Assembly (NCBI RefSeq): GCF_026013605.1 | Contig: NZ_JAPDPJ010000001.1 | Coordinates: 124,001-188,000 of the forward strand | Reading direction: 5' to 3' | DNA from: Plebeiibacterium sediminum | GTDB lineage: Bacteria; Bacteroidota; Bacteroidia; Bacteroidales; Marinilabiliaceae | DNA length: 64,000 nt | In this document: positions 16,312-24,994 of the stretch, one piece after another | Layout of the letters: each line of letters begins with the position of its first letter | How positions within the stretch are numbered: the first letter of the stretch is position 1 | Translations under genes and position numbers: made by a program | Notes under the pieces: generated by a model | Database searches by the model: none | The model's input: the letters and a program-made list of their open reading frames with translations, nothing else | Told to the model about the DNA's origin: nothing

Positions 16312-17550
16312 ATGAGGCAATCATACGATAAAAACCTTAAAGATTTAAACAACCACCTTTGGAGTAATCTAATGAAACTCAATACTGGAGAAGTTGTAAA
16401 ACAATTTCTTCTTAATTGGCTTGACTCCATAGCTAATGGTAAATTAAACGACGGTACCACTATTGAAGAAGCAATAGCCGAATTACGCTTAAATGGTGGT
16501 GGAGGAACTGGTGAAGGAAATATCTTTAGCCCTCAGTTTAAATTAATTGACGGTAAAATATATTGGGATCCGGCTTATTTCTTAGCCAAGTATCCAACTT
16601 CAAGTACCTACGAATATTTATTTGATCGTTTTACATCAACTTCCGGAGCTTCAGCTTTAACCGATGTTGGAGCAATTGGCAAATACAATTTTAATACAGT
16701 TGCATCCAGGTTAAGAATGGAATGTGATGTACGAATCACAAACAATACTGCTACCGATTTAACCGGTGTTGGTATTGGAATTGCTCAAGACTTCACTATA
16801 AGTTTTGGAAGCGAAGTAGCCATTGATCCTTTGTCTTCAGAATGGCAAACAGTTTCATTTGACTATCCACCTGCAGCTACTTTAACCGAGTTTAATAATG
16901 TTGTTATTGCTTTGCGGTCTTCTTCCGGTAATCTTGAAAGTATTAACGGATCTATTTTAGACGTTAAAAACGTAAAGATCTACGATGAAGAAAACAATCT
17001 TATAAAAGTTACCAGTGTTGCGGGTTATAACGCAACTTATTCTGAGGAACAGGAAGGTTCTGTTGTTGTAGAATCTGATTTAAAAGGCACTCGTGTACAA
17101 GGCTTAATATTAACCGGTGCAGGTGTTAAACCAACACTCCCCGCAAATGGTGTTAAACCAGGCGATACTGAATGGTTGGATACTGATATTTTACCTAATG
17201 AAATACTTGCTTTAAATATTACTGATGAAAAGTTTTATTACAATAATGGTACGGAGATAAAGGAGTTTACTGGAGGGGGAGATATTAAACGTCAGGAACG
17301 CTTCTCCCTAATTGGTCACACAGACATACCTACAGCATTTGAGGAAGCTGTAAATATTTCAAGTGTACCCAAATATTTAAACCTGTCAGGTATCAAACTA
17401 ATTGACTTATCCGACAGTTCTGAGATAGCAATTCTTACGGCAGGTGCATTGGAAGAATTACCAATTACTGTTCCTGCAGGTGATTATAATTACTCTATCT
17501 CTTATGAAGAAGGCAAAGAATCAGGTGTTTTACTTATAAATTTTAGCTAA
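16312..17550 (+). CDS. Phage tail fibre-like protein
   Basis: A 412-residue protein with a short helical N-terminus (residues 1-62), a Gly-rich hinge near residues 63-72, a beta-sandwich or carbohydrate-binding-like domain at about 80-235 (many alternating strands, SGNLESINGSILDVKNVKIYD near the end), and further small beta domains to the C-terminus. This layout fits a tail fibre or adhesin that contacts the host surface. It follows the tape measure gene and overlaps the next gene by 1 nt. No enzyme motif is visible. Confidence 0.6.
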   Translation: MRQSYDKNLKDLNNHLWSNLMKLNTGEVVKQFLLNWLDSIANGKLNDGTTIEEAIAELRLNGGGGTGEGNIFSPQFKLIDGKIYWDPAYFLAKYPTSSTYEYLFDRFTSTSGASALTDVGAIGKYNFNTVASRLRMECDVRITNNTATDLTGVGIGIAQDFTISFGSEVAIDPLSSEWQTVSFDYPPAATLTEFNNVVIALRSSSGNLESINGSILDVKNVKIYDEENNLIKVTSVAGYNATYSEEQEGSVVVESDLKGTRVQGLILTGAGVKPTLPANGVKPGDTEWLDTDILPNEILALNITDEKFYYNNGTEIKEFTGGGDIKRQERFSLIGHTDIPTAFEEAVNISSVPKYLNLSGIKLIDLSDSSEIAILTAGALEELPITVPAGDYNYSISYEEGKESGVLLINFS

Positions 17551-17804
17551 TGTATCAAGTATCCGAAAATATATATTTCGATGAATCTTTATCCTTTAAT
17601 GAGCAATCAGAAGAATTTATAAACTATGCTCAATCTGTATTCTCAACTATTGATTTTACAGATATGAGTAATATGCAAAGTGATAATACTTGCACTTGGA
17701 CAGTTAAAAAGGATGGGTTAAGATTTATTGCAAAACGAAAGTTTATAAATTCTAAAATGTATACAGTAAAAGAACATTTGTTTAATGTAGAAATTATTGA
17801 ATAA
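17550..17804 (+). CDS. Small phage tail-region protein
   Basis: An 84-residue protein with its start codon overlapping the stop of the fibre gene and its stop overlapping the next start (TAATG junctions), so all three are co-translated. The acidic N-terminal half and a beta-rich end (CTWTVKKDGLRFIAKRKFI) could suit a fibre chaperone or a small attachment module. Not recognised. Confidence 0.5.
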   Translation: MYQVSENIYFDESLSFNEQSEEFINYAQSVFSTIDFTDMSNMQSDNTCTWTVKKDGLRFIAKRKFINSKMYTVKEHLFNVEIIE

Positions 17805-19264
17805 TGGCAGGAATATATGTTGCGAATTACGGTAATGTAGAGAATGACGGATTGAGTTGGGAAACGCCTAAAAGAAGTATTCAAAGTGCATTTGATACAT
17901 CGTTTAACCCAGTCTATGCTAAAGGTTTTTATAGAGAAGCATTGAATGGATATAGAAGTCTTATAGCAGTTGGTAAATTAGTTATTGATGGAACATTATT
18001 GAATAATGGTTTTATTAATTCTAGTAATGGTAATTTAATAAGTGGTGTAACTATACAAAATTTCATTGCAATACAAGTAGCAGGTAGCGTCAGAATAAAA
18101 TTAGATAATTGTATAATACGAAATTTTGTAGACTTTAATTTTGTAGAAAATTCAACAACAAGAGGAATATTTAATTGTCTTATCGTTAATTGTAATAAGG
18201 TAACCTTACCATATGGTTCTATATTTCATAATAATAATGTAATATATAATACAGATTTGTCATTATTCCTATCATCATCAATTCCAGAATCTTTAGACAC
18301 AATCTACAATATTATCTCTGAATGCAACGTAGCTATTGGTAAGAATCCAGTACAAATAAAATATTCTCTATTTCATAATTGCACTTTCAAGTTTACAGGA
18401 GGAGGAATTGGATCGGATGAAACTGAATATTCAATTCCAAACGGGGCGAATGATGCTGAAAAATTAGCCAACTTACGATCTAGATTAGCGGCTGTTTATG
18501 GAGGCTCTGCTTCTCAATATCTAATAGGATGCAAATATCAAACTGATGGTGATTTATTTATTAATCCAGATAAAGAAAACTTTTATTTAGTTCCAGGATG
18601 TACAGCTTCAAGAATGAGCTATGAAGGTGGCTGTATTGGGAAATATCCTGAAGGCTCTTTAGCTGATTTTGCAACTGACTTCGCCAGTTATTCGAATATT
18701 GATGCTAATGGTGATATTATTGACCAAACAGTAAATGCCACAGCAGAGACTAATATTTCTGATCTAGGCAAACTACGTCATATTAGTAGTTTAAAAGCAT
18801 TGGGAGAGCGAGCTATCCGTAATGGTAATGAAATAAATATAAATGCAAATTTGGGTGCTGAAGTAGATCCAGGGACATTATTAATCGATGGAGCAACTTA
18901 CATTGTTCGTACCGAAGCTATTTCTTTGACTGCCTCTGGCAAATCTCGTGATGTTGGAGAAACATTTATTGCTTCGGCAACTGACGGATTAGAGTTTACT
19001 TCTGATACTGGATACGTTCAACAATACATTTTCGATCTGGACAGGACCATTGAAATGAAAGTATCTAAGACAGATTCAGTACTATCTACAGCAGTTTGGA
19101 TAAAACTTAAGCTTGATGAAATGCCAATGGTAAATTACGATGCAAACGGAGTGGTTCAGTATGGCAATGCTGATGATAACTATGATGAAGCCTCTGCCGA
19201 ACGCATGTACATTCGTTATTGGAAAGCAAAAATAACAGTTCAGGCAAAGAATTTACCTGCTTAA
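17804..19264 (+). CDS. Beta-helix tail spike-like protein
   Basis: A 486-residue protein. Residues 1-45 begin like spike proteins (GIYVANYGNVENDGLSWETPKRSIQ, then a fill-in helix). Residues 50-205 show short repeated strands with Asn/Ile ladders (GNLISGVTIQNF, IKLDNCIIRNFVDF, GIFNCLIVNCN) as in right-handed parallel beta helices. The remainder is a separate C-terminal domain. Such proteins bind or degrade surface polysaccharide; no catalytic residues can be assigned. It sits in the fibre operon, so it is a candidate host-range determinant. Confidence 0.65.
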   Translation: MAGIYVANYGNVENDGLSWETPKRSIQSAFDTSFNPVYAKGFYREALNGYRSLIAVGKLVIDGTLLNNGFINSSNGNLISGVTIQNFIAIQVAGSVRIKLDNCIIRNFVDFNFVENSTTRGIFNCLIVNCNKVTLPYGSIFHNNNVIYNTDLSLFLSSSIPESLDTIYNIISECNVAIGKNPVQIKYSLFHNCTFKFTGGGIGSDETEYSIPNGANDAEKLANLRSRLAAVYGGSASQYLIGCKYQTDGDLFINPDKENFYLVPGCTASRMSYEGGCIGKYPEGSLADFATDFASYSNIDANGDIIDQTVNATAETNISDLGKLRHISSLKALGERAIRNGNEININANLGAEVDPGTLLIDGATYIVRTEAISLTASGKSRDVGETFIASATDGLEFTSDTGYVQQYIFDLDRTIEMKVSKTDSVLSTAVWIKLKLDEMPMVNYDANGVVQYGNADDNYDEASAERMYIRYWKAKITVQAKNLPA

Positions 19265-19274
19265 ATAAGCTATT

Positions 19275-19496
19275 ATGTCAGACACAAGTAATTTACTAGG
19301 GCAGGTATTAGGATTAGGCCAAGAAAAAGAAGAGTTATTTGAAAATGAAACCAATCAGTTATTAGGTTTTGAAATTGGTCTAAACGGTGATTCAGAAAAC
19401 TTATTCCCAGATGATAGTAAATTGTTAGGTGTCACTCTGGGGATAGAGGTAGCTCCTTTTATTAATCACAGTTCAGTATTTTTTGAAAAGAAATAA
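19275..19496 (+). CDS. Small acidic protein with internal LLG repeats
   Basis: A 73-residue protein containing three imperfect copies of a unit with the core LLG-x2-(L/I)GL: NLLGQVLGLG, QLLGFEIGLN and KLLGVTLGIE, spaced about 22 residues, the first two followed by an acidic ELF/NLF segment. It lies 10 nt after the beta-helix gene and 2 nt before the holin gene. The repeats suggest stacked strands or multivalent peptide ligands. Function unknown. Confidence 0.55.
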   Translation: MSDTSNLLGQVLGLGQEKEELFENETNQLLGFEIGLNGDSENLFPDDSKLLGVTLGIEVAPFINHSSVFFEKK

Positions 19497-19498
19497 TC

Positions 19499-19954
19499 AT
19501 GGCACTACAATTCGTTAAAAACTTCTTCAACAAAATAGATCCTCAGGATATGTTTAAAACCGTAGCCTCAGGAGTTGACAAGGCTTTCTTTACCAACGAG
19601 GAAAGATCCGATATAAATAAAGAGATCTATTATGCACAATTGGAGTTTGCAAAAACCGAATCTAATGCAAATACGATCTCATCAAAAGCTCGCAGATCGT
19701 TGGCTTTTATGGTTGCAATTCCATTTATGCTATTTAAATCAATTGCATCCGGGCTTGCAATGTTTGGATATACTTCACAAGCAAATCAAGTTGATACCAT
19801 TAACAACGGAATAGCTATTTATTTTGGGGGTATTATGACCTATTACTTTGGTATATACTTATATCAACAACACACAAAAAATCAAGCTGTTAAAAGACTG
19901 AGAAAAGTTTCAGATAAAATAGAAGCTAAACAACAATCCGAAACAAACGACTAA
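19499..19954 (+). CDS. 3TM-type phage holin
   Basis: A 151-residue protein with a charged N-terminal part (residues 1-60, AFFTNEERSDINKEIYYAQLEFAKTES) and membrane segments at about 64-90 and 105-125 (INNGIAIYFGGIMTYYFGIYLY), ending in a Lys-rich tail. This arrangement resembles the GTA holin 3TM family (PF11351 type). Holins open the inner membrane at lysis. It is separated from the endolysin at 24145 by two large tail genes, so the lysis functions are split across operons. Confidence 0.65.
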   Translation: MALQFVKNFFNKIDPQDMFKTVASGVDKAFFTNEERSDINKEIYYAQLEFAKTESNANTISSKARRSLAFMVAIPFMLFKSIASGLAMFGYTSQANQVDTINNGIAIYFGGIMTYYFGIYLYQQHTKNQAVKRLRKVSDKIEAKQQSETND

Positions 19955-19955
19955 C

Positions 19956-21230
19956 ATGCAAACTGTATCCTCTGAAACTTCATTATACTTTGCCGGTAAA
20001 GAAAACCGTATTGAGTTTGAAGCCGTAATTAGCGAACCTGCTTACACTCCTGTAAAGCTTAATCTTTACGTTATGATGTGGGGAGGTACAACCGAAATTA
20101 AAAAGAGCCTTACTCCTACGCAATCCGGAACCGATTACAAAGCTACTTTCGACATTAACAATGTGCTTTCGGGTGAGCTTTTTACTTTGGTATCACAACG
20201 AGTTTATGCCTTTCCTGGAGATCCGGATGAGCCAATGATTGATCGCACCGATTTAATGATGCTCGACTTTTATTTGGATTGGAGCTATACTTATATCGAT
20301 GATAATGGAGATGTTTATGAAGCCGGACGTACAGATAATGCAGCAGGAAACAAATACAAATGCATATATGGTGGTATAAGTCGTGTAATGCAATACTATT
20401 TACTAGGTGAAGAACTTACTTTTTTATCCTGGTTAAATAACGAAGATACTGCTCTTAAGTTTCTAAGTTGGATCCCAAATGAATTACCTATTCATCCATC
20501 GCAACCTTTACGTCTTTGGTTTTATAACGATAATAAGCTTGATGAAGTAAACCTTAAGCTAAAAGCCTATTTTTCTGATGGTACAGAAAGCTCCATTCGC
20601 AGCATTAGAACCTTAGCTGTTGAAAGTGGATTAATAGAGCTTGCTTGTGGACCACTCGAAATGAGAGTATCTACTATTGATATTACAAAAACAGTATCTC
20701 ATTATGATGTTTGGCTTGAGAATTCAGACGGGACAATCAAAACAGAGGTCAAAACATTTGCCATTGACTACACTAATTACGAACGTAACGATGTGCTTTT
20801 CTTCCGCAATTCACTTGGAGTAAACGAGGTTATTTGGTGCCATGGTCGCAGATCAGAAAGTATTAAAACCACAACCGAAGAACGTACTCAACCATTAGCA
20901 GATAACTTGGTTGGTGATGGTCAAATACGAAGCTATAGAGCAACGCTTGAGTATCCTTTTGAAATGAATACCGGATACTTCCCAAAATCAATGCGTCATT
21001 ATTTGGCCGACTTTTTAAGCGCAGGTGAAGCCAAACTTCCGGTTAAGTTTTTCAAGCTTCCGGTAATAGTTAAACCAGGTGAATTTGACTGGGGCAAAGA
21101 TGGCGAGGATCTGTTTTCAGTTTCATTTAAAATTCAGGTGGCTCATATCGAAAACTTTTACAGTCCGGTGCCAGATGTAGAAAGCCCTTGGGGTGATTTC
21201 AATAACGACTTTAACGAAGACTTCTTTTAA
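19956..21230 (+). CDS. Phage distal tail or baseplate protein (putative)
   Basis: A 424-residue, beta-rich protein. The N-terminal half resembles small beta domains (SSETSLYFAGKENRIEFEAVISE). The C-terminal part (about 330-424: FEMNTGYFPKSMRHYLADFL, then a strand-rich end) resembles the closing region of distal tail proteins. It starts 1 nt after the holin stop and is followed directly by a 708-residue partner. A baseplate or tail-tip role is inferred from order and composition. Confidence 0.5.
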   Translation: MQTVSSETSLYFAGKENRIEFEAVISEPAYTPVKLNLYVMMWGGTTEIKKSLTPTQSGTDYKATFDINNVLSGELFTLVSQRVYAFPGDPDEPMIDRTDLMMLDFYLDWSYTYIDDNGDVYEAGRTDNAAGNKYKCIYGGISRVMQYYLLGEELTFLSWLNNEDTALKFLSWIPNELPIHPSQPLRLWFYNDNKLDEVNLKLKAYFSDGTESSIRSIRTLAVESGLIELACGPLEMRVSTIDITKTVSHYDVWLENSDGTIKTEVKTFAIDYTNYERNDVLFFRNSLGVNEVIWCHGRRSESIKTTTEERTQPLADNLVGDGQIRSYRATLEYPFEMNTGYFPKSMRHYLADFLSAGEAKLPVKFFKLPVIVKPGEFDWGKDGEDLFSVSFKIQVAHIENFYSPVPDVESPWGDFNNDFNEDFF

Positions 21231-21231
21231 A

Positions 21232-23358
21232 ATGCTAAAACTTACTATATATCATTCAGGCAAAAGCTTCACAGCCCGATTAAGGAAGAATACTTCTATT
21301 CGCATAAAAGTTAAGAATCCTATGTTTGGCGATGCCGGTTTATTCTCTTACCTAATAAAAGTATACCGTGAAGAAAACGATCGAATCTTCAACTATGCCG
21401 CTTCGTTGGATTCTGTAGAAGAAGCAAAGCTTTCTTTTAAACTTGAAATTGGTACCGATGTTTTTGCCGAAGGTGATGTAAAAGTAACAGAGTCGAACGA
21501 TAACGAAATAGAGTTTTATTTAAAAAGTGGGAATAGTTCTGTAAACTATTTCCTTAAAAACACCCTAATGAACCAAACCGAAATTTGGGGTAATCACGAT
21601 AACTTATACACCGAAGAAAACACCTTAGAGGGATGCTTTCCTGAATTCAAAATAGTAGCTCCACCGATTGGCAATGCCGATGGAGTTGTATATAATTACT
21701 ACGATTTTGCAAGCGTGCTGCATAACGATAACAAGTACCCTGCTGTATACGTTCGTCTGCTACTCAATAAATTAATAAGCGGATTAGGGTACACAAAAGA
21801 ATCTGATTGTTTAAACGACATTGCAGATTTCAACCGTCTGGCATTATTCTCTCCAGTACATAAAAAAGGCGAATATCCAAACAGTAAAATAAGCTCGCTT
21901 TTACCGGCTGTTTCTCTATTGGATTGGGTAAGCGATTTTCGCACTCGTTTTAGTATTGCAGTGTTTTTTTCTCCTTACTTATACGATGCCGAAATATTAA
22001 ACATTGCCGACTGTTTAAATCTGGATCCGGTTAACTGGACCAACAAATATAAATCTATAAGCAAGCTTGCTCCCCCGGCAGAAAAGCAATTGTATTTTTC
22101 TCACGATTCAGAAGAAAAGAATAATGTATTAGAGTACCAGGTATTAAAAGACAATTATGGTTATTATACTGTTGCAACCATGGCCGAAATGACTCAAGGC
22201 AATACTTATTATTTTGTTACCAGTCTCGATCGTTTTTTCTTTGGAGAAATAACTACTCCTGATTCATTAACCACAAACAATCCCGGATATCATTTTCGTA
22301 GCGATAATATTTCGTTTGGAGGTAAAACATACAAATCAATAGTTGAAGCTTACCTTTTCGATTATTCCGATACTATTGTAAACTCCGATACAACAGCCAA
22401 CACGCTAAACTTAATTGATCAGTTTATGTATCCGCTTTGGGATGGTGAGCTTAATTATAGTTGGGGCTATAGTATAGATGCCAAAACAACAGCTGCAGCA
22501 AAGCTTGTTGTTAAACTTGTGGGTATAGATGAAGATGGTAATGAAACCGAATGTGGACACGATGAAGTTGATATCACATCTACATCATACATAAAAATAA
22601 CTCGTAAACTAAGAGCTTCTGCCAGTGTAACACTTTCAAGCGAAACAAATGCAAATTACCGTTTAGCATTAAGATTCTATTGTAAAGCTGAAACTGCAGG
22701 TACCCAAATTACTATGCAGTATGGAGGTTTAGAATACGGTACAGGTGACGAATACGAATCGGAAGGATACATTAATCCACAAATGACAGAATTTAAAGAA
22801 GTGGGTATTATTGGAAATTTAACCTATGGAGATATTCCGGATAATGAAAAACCTACTAACTACAAACCAACCAGTAAGATTCCTGTAAATGATCTTTTTC
22901 AAATGAATCATTATTTGTTTGAGTTTCCTAAAACCAATATTGAACCCAAAGACCGTGACGAACAAACCGACTTTGAATACATTATCTATCGAGGTAAAAA
23001 AGCCGATATTCAACAAGGCATTAAATATGCAGGATATTGTAATGCGGATATTTTAGACCAGCTAAAAGAAGACTACACCAATAAACTGGAGACTCCTTTA
23101 GAGCCGCTTTTAAGTTTAGCATGGATAGGTGAAAAAGGGATATTAAACAAGCTCTGGAAAAACCGTTTACACTGGGAACGCTACTTTAAACGTGAAGCCA
23201 AAATAAATATGGAGCTATCCATTAACGACATTATGAATCATAAAATTTATATTCCTTTCTCCATTAAAGAAAATCATTTTATAATTGATGAATTAGATTT
23301 TGAATTGGATGAAATGGGCAATGTAAGTAACTGCCAAATTACACCTTACACTTTGTAA
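21232..23358 (+). CDS. Large phage tail-tip or baseplate protein (putative)
   Basis: A 708-residue protein starting at the ATG at 21232, 1 nt after the previous stop. An upstream in-frame start at 21193 would overlap the neighbour by 38 nt and is less likely. The N-terminal 110 residues are beta-rich (MLKLTIYHSGKSFTARL), the middle carries several sandwich-like segments, and the C-terminal part (about 520-708) is mixed alpha/beta. Size and position after the tape measure, fibre and distal tail genes suit a tail-tip hub. No enzymatic motif recognised. Confidence 0.55.
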   Translation: MLKLTIYHSGKSFTARLRKNTSIRIKVKNPMFGDAGLFSYLIKVYREENDRIFNYAASLDSVEEAKLSFKLEIGTDVFAEGDVKVTESNDNEIEFYLKSGNSSVNYFLKNTLMNQTEIWGNHDNLYTEENTLEGCFPEFKIVAPPIGNADGVVYNYYDFASVLHNDNKYPAVYVRLLLNKLISGLGYTKESDCLNDIADFNRLALFSPVHKKGEYPNSKISSLLPAVSLLDWVSDFRTRFSIAVFFSPYLYDAEILNIADCLNLDPVNWTNKYKSISKLAPPAEKQLYFSHDSEEKNNVLEYQVLKDNYGYYTVATMAEMTQGNTYYFVTSLDRFFFGEITTPDSLTTNNPGYHFRSDNISFGGKTYKSIVEAYLFDYSDTIVNSDTTANTLNLIDQFMYPLWDGELNYSWGYSIDAKTTAAAKLVVKLVGIDEDGNETECGHDEVDITSTSYIKITRKLRASASVTLSSETNANYRLALRFYCKAETAGTQITMQYGGLEYGTGDEYESEGYINPQMTEFKEVGIIGNLTYGDIPDNEKPTNYKPTSKIPVNDLFQMNHYLFEFPKTNIEPKDRDEQTDFEYIIYRGKKADIQQGIKYAGYCNADILDQLKEDYTNKLETPLEPLLSLAWIGEKGILNKLWKNRLHWERYFKREAKINMELSINDIMNHKIYIPFSIKENHFIIDELDFELDEMGNVSNCQITPYTL

Positions 23359-23359
23359 T

Positions 23360-23395
23360 TGTCCTTTAAACACCTGTAAGATTAATACATCTTGC
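23360..23395 (+). promoter_or_regulatory. Bipartite phage promoter motif, copy 6
   Basis: TGTCCTTT at 23360-23367, 20 nt, CATCTTGC at 23388-23395 (weakest second box). The lysis-region gene starts at 23411. Confidence 0.5.
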
Positions 23396-23410
23396 CATCA
23401 AAAAGGTAAT

Positions 23411-23710
23411 ATGGATAATCTTACAGTTCTTCAATGGATAATTCTAATAATTATTATCCTGGCAATACTCACAATAGCCACAGTTGGCTTAATTATTTTC
23501 TCAAGGTTTGGTAAACGTGTACTTGACAAACTACAGAGTCAGCATGATATTTTTACAAAATTCATGGATCACGCACGAAAAGATTCTGAAGCCATACGTC
23601 AGGAAGTATTTCGACATTCCGGAGCATTAGCCGAACACTCCAAAACCTTAAATAATCACTCCAAATTATTAACCGAATTACAAAAAAAACATGCTGAACA
23701 AAACTATTGA
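23411..23710 (+). CDS. Small single-span membrane protein of the lysis region
   Basis: A 99-residue protein with one strong N-terminal membrane helix (about residues 8-30) and a long charged helix after it (residues 35-99) with His- and Glu-rich stretches. It overlaps the next gene by 20 nt in a different frame. Such N-anchored coiled-coil proteins near an endolysin may be spanin or holin-accessory proteins; no Cys lipobox is present, so a canonical o-spanin is unlikely. Confidence 0.55.
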   Translation: MDNLTVLQWIILIIIILAILTIATVGLIIFSRFGKRVLDKLQSQHDIFTKFMDHARKDSEAIRQEVFRHSGALAEHSKTLNNHSKLLTELQKKHAEQNY

Positions 23711-24137
23711 AGTACTGAATTTTATTGGTATGCCTCCCAAAATGGCTGTAACCTTATTAAGCATTATCATAGGCTTTTCTTTAGCTCTTGCAATCTTACC
23801 TCCTTATATGTTTATCAAAGACTTAAGTTCTAAGGTTGAAAACATGGAAACTAACGTGGTTCACAAAGTCGATTCACTTTTAACCATGGTAAATACGTTG
23901 GATGACACTCAACAGGTATTAATTGAATATACCATTGACAGCAGCAAAACAGCTGAGTACACCACAAATCAATTAGTTGAAATATTAAAGGAAGTTGCTC
24001 ATGAGGAACGGGTAAAAATTATCATATCTGAAAAGAAAAAAGCCATTGATCAGTACCAACAGGATCACCTTCCTCATAACAGAGCCAAAATAGAACCTAA
24101 AAAGAAATTTATAATCGGTATTAAACCAATTAAATAA
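23691..24137 (+). CDS. Second small membrane protein of the lysis region
   Basis: A 148-residue protein with a membrane helix at about residues 16-41 (MAVTLLSIIIGFSLALAILPPYMFI), a periplasm-sized coiled coil (45-125), and a Lys-rich tail. Overlap of 20 nt with the preceding gene implies coupling. Together the two resemble an inner-membrane pair with coiled-coil domains, placed directly before the endolysin (7-nt gap). An i-spanin-like role is possible but unproven. Confidence 0.55.
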   Translation: MLNKTIEVLNFIGMPPKMAVTLLSIIIGFSLALAILPPYMFIKDLSSKVENMETNVVHKVDSLLTMVNTLDDTQQVLIEYTIDSSKTAEYTTNQLVEILKEVAHEERVKIIISEKKKAIDQYQQDHLPHNRAKIEPKKKFIIGIKPIK

Positions 24138-24144
24138 CTTTATT

Positions 24145-24579
24145 ATGCCACAATTCGGAACAACCTCACAAAGTCGTTTAAGTACTTGTCACCACGATTT
24201 ACAGGTAATAATGGAAGAAGCAGTTAAATACTGTAATGTTGATTTTGGAATAGCTGAAGGTCACCGGTCCTTAAAATTACAACAACAATACTACCGTGAA
24301 GGTAAAAGCAAAATTAACGGTGTAAGCCAAAAAGGAAAGCACAACCTTATTCCATCAATGGCCGCTGATATTTACTTATGGATAAATAACAAAGCCAGTT
24401 GGAACGCTGAAACCCTCACATATGTAGCCGGATTTATTGAAGCTACAGCACGGCAGTTATACCGTAATGGAGTTATTAAGCACCTAATACGCTGGGGTGG
24501 CAACTGGGATAAAGACGGTGAGATTCTATCCGATCAGACCTTTGATGACAGACCCCATTTTGAGTTGTATTTACCGTGA
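24145..24579 (+). CDS. M15-type peptidase, phage endolysin
   Basis: Cleaves peptidoglycan peptides at lysis. The 144-residue protein shows the L-alanyl-D-glutamate peptidase / CwlK-like pattern: EGHRSLKLQQQYYREGKS near residues 35-52, zinc-ligand segment GKHN...AADIYLW (His about 62, Asp about 72), and the last ligand in RPHFEL near the C-terminus (His about 138). No signal peptide, so it depends on the holin for release. It ends the lysis operon and is followed by the accessory pair at 24745. Confidence 0.85.
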   Translation: MPQFGTTSQSRLSTCHHDLQVIMEEAVKYCNVDFGIAEGHRSLKLQQQYYREGKSKINGVSQKGKHNLIPSMAADIYLWINNKASWNAETLTYVAGFIEATARQLYRNGVIKHLIRWGGNWDKDGEILSDQTFDDRPHFELYLP

Positions 24580-24659
24580 AAAACAATTTAAGAACAAAGA
24601 AAACTCAAAAGATATTTAGTAAATTATATAAACGTTATTGTATATTTTTTATACATTTA

Positions 24660-24721
24660 TTGTAATAATATAAAAAAAGATATATTTTTGCACCCACTTT
24701 TTAAGTAACACGAGTGTTACT
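24660..24721 (+). promoter_or_regulatory. Host-type promoter with downstream palindromic operator
   Basis: TTG at 24660-24662, 20 nt, TATTTTTG at 24683-24690 (TAnnTTTG). Starting 13 nt after the -7 box is the inverted repeat AGTAACAC-GA-GTGTTACT (24704-24721) with 8-bp perfect arms, in the initially transcribed region. Position suits either a repressor operator or a 5' leader hairpin. The gene starts at 24745. Confidence 0.7.
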
Positions 24722-24744
24722 AGTTGATATACAAATAACTACTT

Positions 24745-24990
24745 ATGAGTCCAGTTTTTACTTTAAGCGAAGATGCAAAAAAAGCCGTGCAAAAAAGCAC
24801 TGGTCTTACTGTGTCTGAAATTCAAAGCATGGAGGTTGGTAGAGTGGACAGAGCGATTGAAAAAAAAATCAAGAAGAAATTAACCCACAGAGTTCGTTAT
24901 AAACACATGCACTCTAGAGGATCAATCTTCATGTTTCTTGGAAGACTACTTGATATCGATTACGTAGATAAAAAATTATCAAAGTTATAA
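24745..24990 (+). CDS. Small basic protein, first gene of a two-gene accessory unit
   Basis: An 81-residue, Lys/Arg-rich protein with a helical start (LSEDAKKAVQKSTGLTVSEIQSM), a basic middle (EKKIKKKLTHRVRYKHMHSRG), and a hydrophobic end containing MFLGRLLDIDYVDKKL. The basic charge and the palindrome in its leader would suit an autoregulator or antitoxin, but no known fold is recognised. Four nucleotides separate it from the next gene, so both are one operon. Placed between the endolysin and the integrase, a common spot for lysogenic conversion and defence genes. Confidence 0.6.
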   Translation: MSPVFTLSEDAKKAVQKSTGLTVSEIQSMEVGRVDRAIEKKIKKKLTHRVRYKHMHSRGSIFMFLGRLLDIDYVDKKLSKL

Positions 24991-24994
24991 GAGA

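Noticed and set aside
17271-17280. Run of G residues in the fibre gene as a phase-variation tract
   Set aside because: Only five G in a row (GGAGGGGGAG), too short to be a convincing slippage tract.
21193-21231. Upstream start for the 708-residue tail-tip gene
   Set aside because: It would overlap the previous gene by 38 nt, while the ATG at 21232 gives the tight spacing usual in this operon.
24264-24272. GTCCTTA inside the endolysin gene
   Set aside because: Incomplete match, within coding sequence and without the spaced second box.
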